A DNA stretch of 64,000 nucleotides from Bacillus sp. P14.5. Lineage in GTDB: Bacteria > Bacillota > Bacilli > Bacillales > Bacillaceae_B. The DNA lies in NCBI RefSeq assembly GCF_003316765.1, contig NZ_NIJF01000117.1:1-64000 (forward strand). Direction: 5' to 3'. The translations under genes and the position numbers were made by a program. The first letter of the stretch is position 1. Each line of letters starts with the position of its first letter. Positions 16,676 to 26,040 of this stretch are shown here, piece by piece. The notes under the pieces are model-generated. The model was not told the origin of the DNA and searched no databases. It saw only the letters and a list, made by a program, of their open reading frames with translations.

Positions 16676-18341
16676 TTTCCTGCTCCTCCTTCATCGTTTC
16701 TGCAAACTGTATCATTGCCGACAAATTATCCATCTTGATCTTCATTTCACCTTGAGAGCGGGATTTGGTGAAGATATCCTCCATGTGATCCTCGAATTTT
16801 CCGAAATCAAGCTTTGTCAGGATATCATCAAGCTGGCCAATGACTTTTTCAAAAAGAGTTATTTTTTCATAGAGCAGTTTCAATATGTGCTCTTCGACTG
16901 TATTCTTCGTGGCAAAATTATAAATATGGACATCTTTAGTCTGGCCGAGCCTGTGGACCCTCCCGATTCTTTGTTCGAGTCTCATCGGATTCCAGGGAAG
17001 GTCGAAGTTGATGATATGATGGCAGAATTGAAGGTTGATACCTTCTCCACCGGCTTCTGTTGCAATCAGTACTTGCGCATGATTTTTAAAAAGTTCCCGC
17101 ATCCAGTCTTTCTTTCCTCTCTTGAATCCCCCTCTGAATGGAACGGAGCTAATGCCGTTTTGTTTGAGAAACCACTGGAGGTACAGTTGGGTCGCCCGGT
17201 ATTCTGTAAAGATGATGACCTTGTCATTTACAGACTGGATTATCTTAAGTGCCTCTTGGGCCTTGGAATTACTTTGAACATTTTCAACCTTTTTCATTAA
17301 TCCATTGACCCTTTCGGTGAGAAGGGGTGAAGGATGTTCTTGGCGTTCCAGCATATTTTTCAGAGTATAGAAGACGGCCTCACGGCTGCTGCATGCTTCT
17401 CTTTGCAGAGTCAACAGAGAAAAGGAACTTGATGCCCATTCGTCATGAGGCCCTTTAAGCACGTTGAAACTGTCATAAAGATCTCTTTCCTGTTCAGTGA
17501 AATCAATGAGGACGGTTTTGACATGCCGTTTAGTCCATTCAATACCGGTGTCGCTTCTCCGGTTGCGAATCATCACCTTATTGACCAATTCCTTCAGGTG
17601 AGCATCATTCCCGACAGACCGCGACCCTTTTTTGTATTTCTCGGTAAACCCTGATTCATTCCCCAGGTGTCCCGGTTTTAATAGAGAGACCAGGTGGAAT
17701 ATTTCTTCTACACGATTCTGTATGGGTGTGGCAGTGAGAAGAAGGCAGAACTTCTTCTTCAGGTTTTGAACAAACTCGTAATTCTTCGTCTTATGGTTCT
17801 TTAATTTATGGGCTTCATCTATAATCACAAGGTCGTAGTCCTGTTCATAAACCTTTTCTCTATGAGGACTTCTTTTCGCTGTGTCTATTGAGGAAATGAC
17901 TATATCGCATTGATCCCAGACATAGCTTTTCCTCTGGGCCACTGCCGGAATAAAGAATTTCGAGTTCAGTTCTATTGCCCATTGAGAAACAAGGGATGCC
18001 GGGACGAGGATCAATACTTTCTTGACCAGTCCCCGAATCATGTATTCTTTTAAAATAAGTCCGGCTTCAATGGTTTTTCCAAGTCCCACTTCATCTGCTA
18101 ATATCGCTTTCCCATTCATGGACTCCACCACTTGTCTGGCAACTTCAAGCTGATGGGGAAGGGGAGTAAGATTAGACAAATGTTTCGGTGCCTGCAGCCC
18201 TTCAAAGTTCGGAATAACCGTATGTTCCTCAACCTCTACCGCCAGCTTGAACAGATCCCAATCTGCCCATGGGCCATCCTTCTCGATTCGGGAATCGAAT
18301 TCCAGGTACCAGCTGTCATCGAATAATACTTCTACGTCCAT
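16644..18341 (-). CDS. yqhH: SNF2-family DEAD/H helicase-like ATPase YqhH
   Basis: Swi2/Snf2-family ATPase, a DNA translocase rather than a strand-separating helicase by family analogy. It has 565 residues: motif I ADEVGLGKT near 81, motif II IIDEAHK near 171, motif III TATPIQN near 203, motif V EGINLQFC and motif VI RIGRVHRLGQ. Its substrate is unknown. The start ATG at 18341 follows AAGGAG on the minus strand. It forms an operon with yqhG, divergent from the gcv riboswitch. Confidence 0.9.
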   Translation of the reverse strand: MDVEVLFDDSWYLEFDSRIEKDGPWADWDLFKLAVEVEEHTVIPNFEGLQAPKHLSNLTPLPHQLEVARQVVESMNGKAILADEVGLGKTIEAGLILKEYMIRGLVKKVLILVPASLVSQWAIELNSKFFIPAVAQRKSYVWDQCDIVISSIDTAKRSPHREKVYEQDYDLVIIDEAHKLKNHKTKNYEFVQNLKKKFCLLLTATPIQNRVEEIFHLVSLLKPGHLGNESGFTEKYKKGSRSVGNDAHLKELVNKVMIRNRRSDTGIEWTKRHVKTVLIDFTEQERDLYDSFNVLKGPHDEWASSSFSLLTLQREACSSREAVFYTLKNMLERQEHPSPLLTERVNGLMKKVENVQSNSKAQEALKIIQSVNDKVIIFTEYRATQLYLQWFLKQNGISSVPFRGGFKRGKKDWMRELFKNHAQVLIATEAGGEGINLQFCHHIINFDLPWNPMRLEQRIGRVHRLGQTKDVHIYNFATKNTVEEHILKLLYEKITLFEKVIGQLDDILTKLDFGKFEDHMEDIFTKSRSQGEMKIKMDNLSAMIQFAETMKEEQENAAKRNSSIS

Positions 18342-18518
18342 AAAAACAACTCCTTATTTTAATCATAAAAATGATTGCCGAAAATGCTTTGTTAATGATA
18401 GGATGTAAGTAGATTTTTAAAGTTTAGAAATTTGTAAAAAACCGAACATTCTATTTCGAGCAGAATTCTTTATATTGTTAGTATGACCAATTTATTCAAT
18501 GAATATTGGCGAATGAAA

Positions 18519-18722
18519 GCAAGAGGAGAGACTGTTGGATGACAGCGCCGAAGGAGCAAGCAAATTTCTTGTGAATCTCTCAGGCAAAAAGACTCTTGCC
18601 GGACGCATCTCTGGAGAGTGTTTCAGTTTTACGAAGCCACCCACGAAGAAAGCCATCAAGATGGTAAACTTTCAGGTGAAAGGACAGAGGATCTCTTAAC
18701 AGGGGTTTTTCTGTCCTTTTTT
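18519..18722 (+). promoter_or_regulatory. Tandem glycine riboswitch controlling gcv
   Basis: Two glycine aptamers precede gcvT. Aptamer I (18519-18599) has P1 GCAAGAG/CTCTTGC and the core GGATGACAGCGCCGAAGG. Aptamer II (about 18606-18692) has the second core ACGAAGCCACCCACGAAG and a P1 made by ATCTCTG and CAGAGGAT. The 3' P1 strand of aptamer II overlaps the left arm of a terminator (18679-18722), so glycine binding should block termination: an ON switch. This follows the well-described gcvT riboswitch architecture. Confidence 0.95.
18679..18722 (+). terminator. Regulated terminator of the glycine riboswitch
   Basis: AAAGGACAG (18679-18687) pairs with CTGTCCTTT (18711-18719), followed by T residues. 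The arm shares bases with P1 of aptamer II, which makes the two structures mutually exclusive. Confidence 0.9.
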
Positions 18723-18810
18723 GTGTGTTTGAATGACATCTCTTGTTAACCGGTCGGGACTAGTAAAGAAGGTTCGTAGAATGAAGATATCAGGCAAAGG
18801 GGGAAATATA

Positions 18811-19917
18811 ATGGCAGAATTGAAACGAACGCCTTTATTCCAAGTCTACAAAGAAAATGGCGGGAAGTGCATCGATTTTGGCGGATGGGAGCTGCCTGTC
18901 CAATTCTCAAGCATTAAAGAAGAACATGAAGCGGTGCGCACCAAAGCCGGCTTGTTTGATGTATCTCATATGGGAGAGATTGAAGTCAAAGGCAGGGGTT
19001 CACTCGATTATCTTCAAAAAATGATGACAAATGATATTTCACGCATCAAAAATGGCGGTGCACAGTATACAGCCATGTGCTATGAAAACGGGGGAACCGT
19101 TGATGATCTGCTGGTCTATAAGATTGAGGATCACCATTACCTCCTGGTTGTCAATGCCTCAAACATTGAAAAAGACTATCAATGGCTTCAAGATCATGCG
19201 GTTGAAAATGCTGAACTGAAGAATTTATCCGAAGAATACGCTCAATTGGCGATTCAAGGACCACTTGCAGAACAAATCCTGCAAAAGCTGGCTAAAGGCA
19301 CGGCCTTAAGCGATATCGGATTCTTTAAATTCCAAAACGAAGTAGACTTAAATGGTATCAAGTCCCTTGTATCCAGAACGGGTTACACAGGCGAAGATGG
19401 ATTTGAAATCTACTGCCCGGCCGGAAGCGCTGCAGATCTTTGGAAAGCGATCCTGGAAGCAGGAGAGCCTGAAGGAATCCTGCCATGCGGTCTTGGCGCC
19501 CGTGATACTCTTCGTTTTGAAGCGAACCTTGCCCTATATGGACAAGAGCTCTCTGCGGATATCACTCCGATAGAAGCAGGCATCGGTTTCGCGGTGAAAG
19601 TTGATAAAGAAGCCGATTTCTTTGGAAAAGAAACATTGGCTCAACATAAAAAAGAGGGAGCTCCCCGTAAACTTGCCGGGATTGAAATGCTTGAGCGCGG
19701 AATTCCTCGTCACGGCTATAAAGTCTATGCCAATGACGAAGAAATTGGCGAAGTCACGACAGGCACACAGTCTCCTACACTTAAAAAGAATATCGGGCTT
19801 GCTCTCATTAAATCTGAATACAGCGGCCTTGATACAGAAGTATATGTTGAGATCCGCAACAAGAAGATTAAAGCTAAAGTAGTGCCAACACCATTCTATA
19901 AAAGACCAAAGAAGTAG
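18811..19917 (+). CDS. gcvT: Glycine cleavage system aminomethyltransferase (T-protein)
   Basis: T-protein of the glycine cleavage complex: transfers the methylene group from aminomethyl-lipoyl H-protein to tetrahydrofolate, releasing ammonia. It has 368 residues, with folate-binding signatures FDVSHMGEIEVKG (near 50), the GYTGEDGFEIY motif near 193 and ARDTLRFEANLALYGQEL. The ATG at 18811 follows AAAGGGGG. A longer in-frame reading from 18733 starts inside the riboswitch leader and is rejected. It is first of three gcv genes. Confidence 0.97.
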   Translation: MAELKRTPLFQVYKENGGKCIDFGGWELPVQFSSIKEEHEAVRTKAGLFDVSHMGEIEVKGRGSLDYLQKMMTNDISRIKNGGAQYTAMCYENGGTVDDLLVYKIEDHHYLLVVNASNIEKDYQWLQDHAVENAELKNLSEEYAQLAIQGPLAEQILQKLAKGTALSDIGFFKFQNEVDLNGIKSLVSRTGYTGEDGFEIYCPAGSAADLWKAILEAGEPEGILPCGLGARDTLRFEANLALYGQELSADITPIEAGIGFAVKVDKEADFFGKETLAQHKKEGAPRKLAGIEMLERGIPRHGYKVYANDEEIGEVTTGTQSPTLKKNIGLALIKSEYSGLDTEVYVEIRNKKIKAKVVPTPFYKRPKK

Positions 19918-19934
19918 CAGGGAGGGGATTCCTT

Positions 19935-21281
19935 ATGAAACATCGTTATTTGCCGATGACAGAACAAGTTCAAAAGGAAATGCTGGACACGATTGGAGTC
20001 AGCTCGGTTGATGAGCTGTTTGAAGATATTCCTGAAAAAGTAAGATTTAAAGGGGAATATAACATTAAGAAAGCGGAACCTGAGACGACCTTGATGAAAG
20101 AGTTAAGCCGGATGGCTGCTAAGAATGCGGATTTGCGTTCTCATACTTCTTTCATTGGTGCAGGGGTTTATGACCATTACATGCCTGTTATTGTGGATCA
20201 TGTGTTGTCACGTTCGGAATTCTACACTGCTTATACACCATATCAGCCGGAGATCTCTCAAGGGGAGCTGCAGGCGATCTTTGAATTCCAGACAATGATT
20301 TGTGAATTGACTGGCATGGATGTGGCTAACTCCTCTATGTATGACGGCGGTACGGCGCTTGCTGAAGCAGCGATGCTGAGCGCAGGCCAGACCAAGCGGA
20401 AGAAGGTGCTTGTTTCAAGTACCGTCCATCCAGAATCAAGAGATGTTCTGCGCTCTTATGCGAAAGGACAATATATCGAAGTAGTCGAAATCCCTCATAA
20501 AGACGGTGTGACGGACACAGCTGCTCTAGAAGAGATGATGTCTGATGAAATCGCGGCTGTCATTGTTCAATATCCTAACTTCTTTGGAAGAATTGAAGAA
20601 TTAGCGAAGCTTGAGGGCATCGTACATGACAAGAAAGCGATGTTTGTTGTGTCCTCTAATCCATTGGCGCTTGGCGTGCTGACGCCTCCTGGAAAATTGG
20701 GAGCCGATATTGTGATCGGTGATGCACAGCCGTTTGGAATTCCTACTGCCTTCGGCGGACCACACTGCGGATACTTCGCTGTAACAAAGAAACTGATGCG
20801 CAAGGTTCCAGGCCGTTTGGTCGGACAGACGGTTGATGAAGACGGCCAGCGAGGATTCGTCTTGACTCTTCAAGCGCGTGAACAGCACATCCGCCGTGAT
20901 AAAGCGACTTCCAACATTTGTTCAAACCAGGCTCTTAATGCTTTGGCTGCTTCTGTTGCAATGACGGCTCTTGGAAAGAGCGGCGTCAAAGAAATGGCAG
21001 TCCAGAACATCCAAAAGGCGCACTATGCAAAACAAGCCCTTAAACAAAACGGTTTGGAGACTGCTTTCGAAGGTCCTTCCTTCAATGAATTCGTCATCAA
21101 AACGAATCGTCCTGTAAAAGAAATTAATTCAGCTCTGCTTCAGAAAGGAATCATCGGCGGATATGATCTCGGTCTTACAGATTCTGACTTAAATCATCAT
21201 ATGCTTGTAGCGGTTACAGAACTTCGCACAAAAGAAGAAATCGATACATTTGCAAAAGAATTGGGGGATTATCATGAATAA
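19935..21281 (+). CDS. gcvPA: Glycine dehydrogenase (decarboxylating) subunit 1
   Basis: Alpha-type subunit of the two-subunit P-protein; with GcvPB it decarboxylates glycine and loads the aminomethyl group on lipoyl-H protein. It has 448 residues with SFIGAGVYDHYMP near 72, YTPYQPEISQGELQ near 112 and GGPHCGYFA near 273. It lacks the PLP lysine, which sits in the partner subunit. GGGAGGGG precedes the ATG. Confidence 0.96.
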   Translation: MKHRYLPMTEQVQKEMLDTIGVSSVDELFEDIPEKVRFKGEYNIKKAEPETTLMKELSRMAAKNADLRSHTSFIGAGVYDHYMPVIVDHVLSRSEFYTAYTPYQPEISQGELQAIFEFQTMICELTGMDVANSSMYDGGTALAEAAMLSAGQTKRKKVLVSSTVHPESRDVLRSYAKGQYIEVVEIPHKDGVTDTAALEEMMSDEIAAVIVQYPNFFGRIEELAKLEGIVHDKKAMFVVSSNPLALGVLTPPGKLGADIVIGDAQPFGIPTAFGGPHCGYFAVTKKLMRKVPGRLVGQTVDEDGQRGFVLTLQAREQHIRRDKATSNICSNQALNALAASVAMTALGKSGVKEMAVQNIQKAHYAKQALKQNGLETAFEGPSFNEFVIKTNRPVKEINSALLQKGIIGGYDLGLTDSDLNHHMLVAVTELRTKEEIDTFAKELGDYHE

Positions 21282-22737
21282 GAACGATCAGCCTCTCATT
21301 TTTGAACTATCTAAAGAAGGACGTACCGGCTACAGCCTTCCTGAAATGGATGTTCCGCAAGTTGACTTGTCCGAATTGATTCCTGCAGGATACACTCGAG
21401 AAGCATCACCCGAACTTCCAGAGGTTTCCGAACTGGATATCATGCGTCACTACACGGCCCTGTCCAAGCGCAATCATGGGGTGGACTCCGGTTTTTACCC
21501 ATTAGGTTCATGTACAATGAAATACAATCCGAAAATTAATGAAAATGTAGCGAGATTCAATGGATTTGCCCATCTGCATCCTCTTCAGGAAACAGAAGGT
21601 GTCCAAGGAGCATTGGAATTGATGTTCGATTTACAGGAGCACTTGAAAGAGATCACAGGAATGGATGAAGTGACGCTTCAACCAGCAGCAGGTGCTCACG
21701 GAGAGTGGACAGGATTGATGATGATCCGTGCCTACCATGAAGCAAATGGAGACACCAAACGTACGAAGGTCATCGTTCCTGACTCTGCGCATGGTACTAA
21801 CCCTGCTTCGGCAACAGTGGCAGGATTTGAAACTGTGACAGTGAAATCCGACGAAAATGGATTGGTTGATATGGAGGACCTTAAACGTGTAGTAGGTGAT
21901 GATACTGCCGCGTTAATGCTTACTAATCCGAATACACTGGGCTTATTTGAAGAAAACATCCTGGAGATGGCTTCAATCATCCACCAGGCCGGCGGCAAGC
22001 TTTACTATGATGGCGCCAACCTTAATGCCGTTATGTCGAAAGCACGTCCAGGAGACATGGGCTTCGATGTCGTTCATCTTAATCTTCACAAAACCTTTAC
22101 AGGACCTCACGGGGGCGGCGGTCCTGGAAGCGGACCAGTCGGTGTCAAAGCTGATTTGATTCCGTATCTTCCTAAGCCTATCCTGGTGAAGCGTGAAGAC
22201 GGATATGAATTCGACTATGACCGTCCTCAGTCAATCGGACGAGTGAAGCCTTACTATGGGAACTTCGGCATCAATGTCCGTGCCTATACGTATATCCGCA
22301 CAATGGGTCCTGACGGGTTGAAAGCGGTGACGGAAAATGCGGTCATCAATGCCAACTATATGATGAGAAGGCTGGCTTCTCACTTCGACCTGCCGTATGA
22401 CCGCCACTGCAAGCATGAATTTGTCATCAGCGGAAAGCGTCAGAAGAAATTGGGAGTCCGCACCTTGGATATCGCCAAGCGTCTGCTTGATTTCGGCTAT
22501 CATCCGCCAACCATCTACTTCCCATTGAATGTAGAGGAATGTATGATGATCGAGCCGACTGAAACAGAGTCCAAAGAAACCATCGATGATTTCATCGATG
22601 CCATGATCCAAATTGCCAAAGAAGCAGAAGAAAATCCTGAAATTGTACAGGAAGCACCGCATACGACTGTCATCAAGCGTCTAGATGAAACTCTTGCGGC
22701 ACGTAAACCTGTTCTGCGTTATACAAAAGAAGGTTAA
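21274..22737 (+). CDS. gcvPB: Glycine dehydrogenase (decarboxylating) subunit 2
   Basis: PLP-carrying subunit of P-protein, 487 residues. The PLP Schiff-base lysine is in NLHKTFTGPHGGGGPG (about K273); other landmarks are RNHGVDSGFYPLGSCTMKYN and DSAHGTNPAS. The ATG at 21274 overlaps the gcvPA stop by 8 bases. It ends the gcv operon at the following terminator. The H-protein gene is not in this window. Confidence 0.96.
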   Translation: MNKNDQPLIFELSKEGRTGYSLPEMDVPQVDLSELIPAGYTREASPELPEVSELDIMRHYTALSKRNHGVDSGFYPLGSCTMKYNPKINENVARFNGFAHLHPLQETEGVQGALELMFDLQEHLKEITGMDEVTLQPAAGAHGEWTGLMMIRAYHEANGDTKRTKVIVPDSAHGTNPASATVAGFETVTVKSDENGLVDMEDLKRVVGDDTAALMLTNPNTLGLFEENILEMASIIHQAGGKLYYDGANLNAVMSKARPGDMGFDVVHLNLHKTFTGPHGGGGPGSGPVGVKADLIPYLPKPILVKREDGYEFDYDRPQSIGRVKPYYGNFGINVRAYTYIRTMGPDGLKAVTENAVINANYMMRRLASHFDLPYDRHCKHEFVISGKRQKKLGVRTLDIAKRLLDFGYHPPTIYFPLNVEECMMIEPTETESKETIDDFIDAMIQIAKEAEENPEIVQEAPHTTVIKRLDETLAARKPVLRYTKEG

Positions 22738-22741
22738 CAGT

Positions 22742-22774
22742 AAAAGGATGTCCTCTAAGGGCATCCTTTTTCGT
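22742..22774 (+). terminator. Terminator of the gcv operon
   Basis: AAAAGGATG(TCCT) pairs with GCATCCTTTT followed by T residues, immediately after the gcvPB stop. Confidence 0.88.
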
Positions 22775-22905
22775 GTTTAAACTGGGCGGTGATTCACTTT
22801 CTTCAAGAGATCATAAGTCCAAAAATGCCCGGAACATTAAATGAAATATTTTTTAAAATGGGTATTGCTAAAACCTGGAAGAACTGATAAATTAAACTTA
22901 ACCGG

Positions 22906-22924
22906 TAAAAATAATTTAACCGAG
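22906..22924. promoter_or_regulatory. Candidate operator upstream of the ArsR-type regulator
   Basis: TAAAAATAATTTAACCGAG at 22906-22924 is matched at 18 of 19 positions by 23622-23640, upstream of the neighbouring MFS gene. The motif sits about 28 bases before the regulator start. The repeated TTAACCG core also occurs at 22898-22904. Autoregulation is inferred. Confidence 0.5.
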
Positions 22925-22951
22925 TTAAAAAAAAACTAGTGGTGAAAAAAA

Positions 22952-23575
22952 TTGGAACCTATGATGATTATCAGGGATTATAATCAGCTGAAAGCTTTGA
23001 GTGACCCATTCAGAGTGAAGCTGATGTTAAGGTTGGTCGAGAGTGCATTTACCGGGCAGCAGCTTTCAGAGATATTCGATCTTTCCCGGGCAAGAATTCA
23101 TTATCACCTTCGCGAGCTTGAAAAGCTGGGTTTGATTGAAATTGTGAAGACAGAAGAGAAGAATGGAATCATTCAAAAATTCTATCAATCTGTCGCCAGC
23201 GGGTTTTATCCAGATGCCAGTCTTATGCCTCATACAGAAGAAATCAGCAATACAAAAAGACAAATGATGTATGGCATGCTGGACCGAACCATGACCAGGC
23301 TGCTGGAGGCACCCAATGATGCATTTGAAGAAGCGGGGCCGAAAGATCCTGCTGAATGGAACATCCTAGCTACCTCATGGGAAACGAAGGTGACAGAAGA
23401 GAATTTCAGGTGGTATACGAATAAATATTTTGAGCTGCTGGAAGAGTTTCAGAACCGGGCAAAAGAGGATACCGACAATCCCGAAGCCAAACATTATTAT
23501 ATGTCTGGTTATGGTTTCCAGGTAAATGAATCTAATTTTTCAAAAAGGATTTCCAGCTCAGATGAAAATGAATAA
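22952..23575 (+). CDS. ArsR-family winged-helix transcriptional regulator
   Basis: 207-residue DNA-binding protein. An HTH_20/ArsR-type domain occupies about residues 10-90 (LKALSDPFRVKLMLRL, then LSRARIHYHLRELEKLGLIE as recognition helix and wing). The C-terminal half lacks metal-binding cysteine clusters and probably senses an organic ligand. I used the TTG at 22952, seven bases after GGTG; an ATG lies at 22961. The next gene is an MFS exporter preceded by the same 19-bp motif, so this is probably its regulator. No orthologue name is claimed. Confidence 0.8.
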   Translation: MEPMMIIRDYNQLKALSDPFRVKLMLRLVESAFTGQQLSEIFDLSRARIHYHLRELEKLGLIEIVKTEEKNGIIQKFYQSVASGFYPDASLMPHTEEISNTKRQMMYGMLDRTMTRLLEAPNDAFEEAGPKDPAEWNILATSWETKVTEENFRWYTNKYFELLEEFQNRAKEDTDNPEAKHYYMSGYGFQVNESNFSKRISSSDENE

Positions 23576-23621
23576 TTCAAAGGGGATTCAGCCATGAATC
23601 TCCATCTTTTAACCCTGACAG

Positions 23622-23640
23622 TAAAATTAATTTAACCGAG
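23622..23640. promoter_or_regulatory. Candidate operator upstream of the MFS exporter
   Basis: TAAAATTAATTTAACCGAG differs from the copy at 22906-22924 at one position. It lies about 70 bases before the MFS start codon. Confidence 0.5.
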
Positions 23641-23708
23641 AAAAGTATTTTGTCGGACAGTATCCAAGACAGTGAAAAAATTCAATCGGATGGAAAGGAG
23701 TTTTAAAG

Positions 23709-24980
23709 ATGAAAGAACTGTTAATGAGAAATCGGAATTTTGCTGCTTTATTTTTCGGAAGAATGGTAACCAATATGGGTGACAGTCTTTATTATGTAGC
23801 AGCTATGTGGCTTGTATTTGAATTAGGTGGAAGTGCCTTTTACACTGGCTTAGCAGGATTTCTGACCCTTCTGCCTGGAACTTTGCAATTCTTGACGGGG
23901 CCGGTTATTGATAAATTGCAGATTCAGAAACTTCTTGTATGGACTCAGATACTACAGGCGTTGCTGGTGCTGCTTATTCCTATAGCCCACTATGCAGGGT
24001 TTCTCACTATAACCTTTATCCTAGTGATCATGCCGGTTATATCTGCTATTGAACAATTTGCTTATCCTGGGCAATCGGCCCTGCTGCCGAGGCTTATCCG
24101 GAAAGACCAGCTTGTGAAGGGCAACTCGCTTTTTTCTTTCGCTTATCAAGGGGTCGACCTGGCATTTAACGCCATTGCGGGCATATTGGTCGCTTTGGTG
24201 GGTGCAATTACTCTGTATATGATCGATGCCGTTACATTCATCATTACGGCCATTCTATTCAGAATGATTAATGTTAAGGGGGAGAAGCAAATAAATGGGC
24301 AAAATGGAACTTCGGTTAAAGAAAAAGCTGTTTCGTATAAGAAAGATTTAGCTGAAGGATTTGGCATTGTCTTCCGATCAAAGCTGGCGAAATTCTTATT
24401 AGGATCCGTTGTGGCAAATTTCGCTATTGGTTCAACATACGCGGTGCTGCCTGCCTTTGCGGAACTAAGGGGAGGTTCTGAAGCCTATGGGCTTTATTTA
24501 GCAGCCATATCGGGAGGGGCATTGATAGGTGCTCTGTCTGCTTCTTTGTTGGAAAAATACTCACTAGGAAGACTTGTGATCATATTATTTTTTCTCGGAG
24601 GCAGCTGCTGGATGATATCAGGATTCATTCCATCCACCACTGTCAGTATTCTTTTCTTCGGAATATCTTGGATTCCGATTGGAGCAACGAATGTCATCAT
24701 GGGAGCAGCGATTCAATCGATTGTTCCTCAACATTTAATGGGAAGAATTTTTTCGGTCACTGCTTCTCTTGGGGCAGCCGCTATGCCATTTGGCTCTTTG
24801 CTGGGAGGATACCTGGCCGATGCGGTCAACCCGGTGGCGGTATTTGCCGGCTCAGCTGCAGGAGTGATTTTTGTTTCAATCGTTTGGTTACTGGACCGGG
24901 CTTTGCGGACACTTCCCAGCTCTGTCAATATCAACCCGGAAGAGCTTGGGCTTTCAACTGATATGAAGCTGACTTCTTGA
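23709..24980 (+). CDS. MFS transporter (drug/metabolite exporter-like)
   Basis: Twelve-helix major facilitator of 423 residues. The N-terminal RNFAALFFGRMVTNMGDSLY and the motif-A-like GPVIDKLQIQ after helix 2 fit the MFS_3 subgroup of exporters. A long cytoplasmic loop separates the halves near residues 190-225 (VKGEKQINGQNGTS). AAAGGAG precedes the ATG. Substrate unknown; regulation by the adjacent ArsR-type protein is inferred from the shared motif. Confidence 0.85.
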   Translation: MKELLMRNRNFAALFFGRMVTNMGDSLYYVAAMWLVFELGGSAFYTGLAGFLTLLPGTLQFLTGPVIDKLQIQKLLVWTQILQALLVLLIPIAHYAGFLTITFILVIMPVISAIEQFAYPGQSALLPRLIRKDQLVKGNSLFSFAYQGVDLAFNAIAGILVALVGAITLYMIDAVTFIITAILFRMINVKGEKQINGQNGTSVKEKAVSYKKDLAEGFGIVFRSKLAKFLLGSVVANFAIGSTYAVLPAFAELRGGSEAYGLYLAAISGGALIGALSASLLEKYSLGRLVIILFFLGGSCWMISGFIPSTTVSILFFGISWIPIGATNVIMGAAIQSIVPQHLMGRIFSVTASLGAAAMPFGSLLGGYLADAVNPVAVFAGSAAGVIFVSIVWLLDRALRTLPSSVNINPEELGLSTDMKLTS

Positions 24981-25020
24981 ATGAAATTTCATGGGGAGGG
25001 TGAGCTTGATTTCAAGCTGA

Positions 25021-25052
25021 AAAAAAGCCGATTTCAGTTGAAATCGGCTTTG
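25021..25052 (-). terminator. Terminator of yqhL
   Basis: AAAGCCGATTTC/GAAATCGGCTTT around AGTT (25024-25051), followed on the minus strand by a run of T. It also lies downstream of the convergent MFS gene. Confidence 0.88.
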
Positions 25053-25057
25053 GTGCA

Positions 25058-25441
25058 TTATTTCTTCTTTTTAATTTTTCCAGTCCATTTCTTGAACCCG
25101 CCCTGTAATTGGTGAAGGTCCCTGTATCCATTGCGGCGAAGCATCTGCGCTGCCCTGCCGCTGCGCATGCCGCTCTGGCAGTATAGATATACCGGCTGGT
25201 CATTGCGGACTTCCTGCTTCCTTTGTTTAAGCTGGGAAAGCGGGATATTTCTAGCACCAAGGATATGGCCGTTTTCATATTCGTTCGGTTCCCTGACGTC
25301 AATAAGCTGGGCTTTACGGTATCCTGAACGGAACTCTTCTTCCGTCAGGTTATTTACAATACGTTTTTGCAAGAAAAACGTAATTATGGAATAGACGATG
25401 ATCGCCCCTAAAACGACTAGTAAAAAATATAAACCTGACAA
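25058..25441 (-). CDS. yqhL: Membrane-anchored rhodanese-like protein YqhL
   Basis: 127 residues: one N-terminal membrane helix (about 3-24, LYFLLVVLGAIIVYSIITFF) and a cytosolic rhodanese domain (about 35-122) with DVREPNEYENGHILGARNIP and active-site loop YCQSGMRSGRAA, where Cys is the sulfur-carrying residue. It probably acts in sulfur transfer; the partner is unknown. The start is a TTG preceded by AAAGGGG. It is convergent with the MFS gene. Confidence 0.88.
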   Translation of the reverse strand: MSGLYFLLVVLGAIIVYSIITFFLQKRIVNNLTEEEFRSGYRKAQLIDVREPNEYENGHILGARNIPLSQLKQRKQEVRNDQPVYLYCQSGMRSGRAAQMLRRNGYRDLHQLQGGFKKWTGKIKKKK

Positions 25442-25624
25442 AATTTCTGACCCCTTTCACAATTCCCTATTATCTATTATATTCTCTCTTTTGTTCAGAT
25501 ACAAAAGAAATCTATTTCTATTATATTATTCTCTATTAGGGAGAACAAGAATTCTTTTTGAAAGGTGTGTGACTTTTGAAGGACAGGGTGTTTTCCACGC
25601 TCTTTTTGCGAAGATCCTAATTCG
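25442..25624. other. Upstream region of yqhL leading into the tandem array
   Basis: About 180 AT-rich bases with an AGAATA/TATTCT-rich stretch at 25460-25555. No gene is recognised. Confidence 0.3.
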
Positions 25625-26040
25625 TTTCCCGGCTAATCGTGCCAATAACTTTTTGTTTCCCTGATTTAACGGTGCGATTCCCGGCTAATCATGCCAATAA
25701 CTTTTTGTCTTCCTGACTTAATGGTACGTTTTCGAGGGAATCATACCATTAACTATTTGTTTCCCTGACTTAATGGTGCGATTCCCGGCTATTCGTGCCA
25801 ATAACTTTTGTCTTCCTGACTTAATGGTACGTTTTCGAGGGAATCATACCATTAACTATTTGTTTCCCTGACTTAATGGTGCGATTCCGCGCTAATCATG
25901 CCATAAACTTTTTGTCGTCCTGACTTAATGGTACGTTTCCGAGGGAATCATACCATAACTATTTGTTTCCCTGACTTAATGGTGCGATTCCAGGCTAATT
26001 ATGCCAATATCTTTTTGTCTTCCTGATTTAATGGTACATT
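25625..26040. repeat. Tandem array, eight units of about 52 bp
   Basis: Eight head-to-tail units with starts of the shared CCTGAYTTAA block at 25660, 25712, 25764, 25815, 25867, 25919, 25970 and 26022 (period 51-52). Two unit types alternate: one with CGGCTAATCATGCC, one with CGAGGGAATCATACC, giving a 104-bp higher-order period. Each junction forms an imperfect dyad (GGTGCGATT...AATCATGCC). Units are contiguous, so this is not CRISPR. The function is unknown. Confidence 0.9.

Noticed and set aside
20567..20925. Long minus-strand ORFs inside gcvPA
   Set aside because: Shadows of a highly conserved plus-strand gene with biased codon use.
25625..26040. CRISPR array
   Set aside because: Units are contiguous with no unique spacers; two unit types alternate. 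No cas genes are present.
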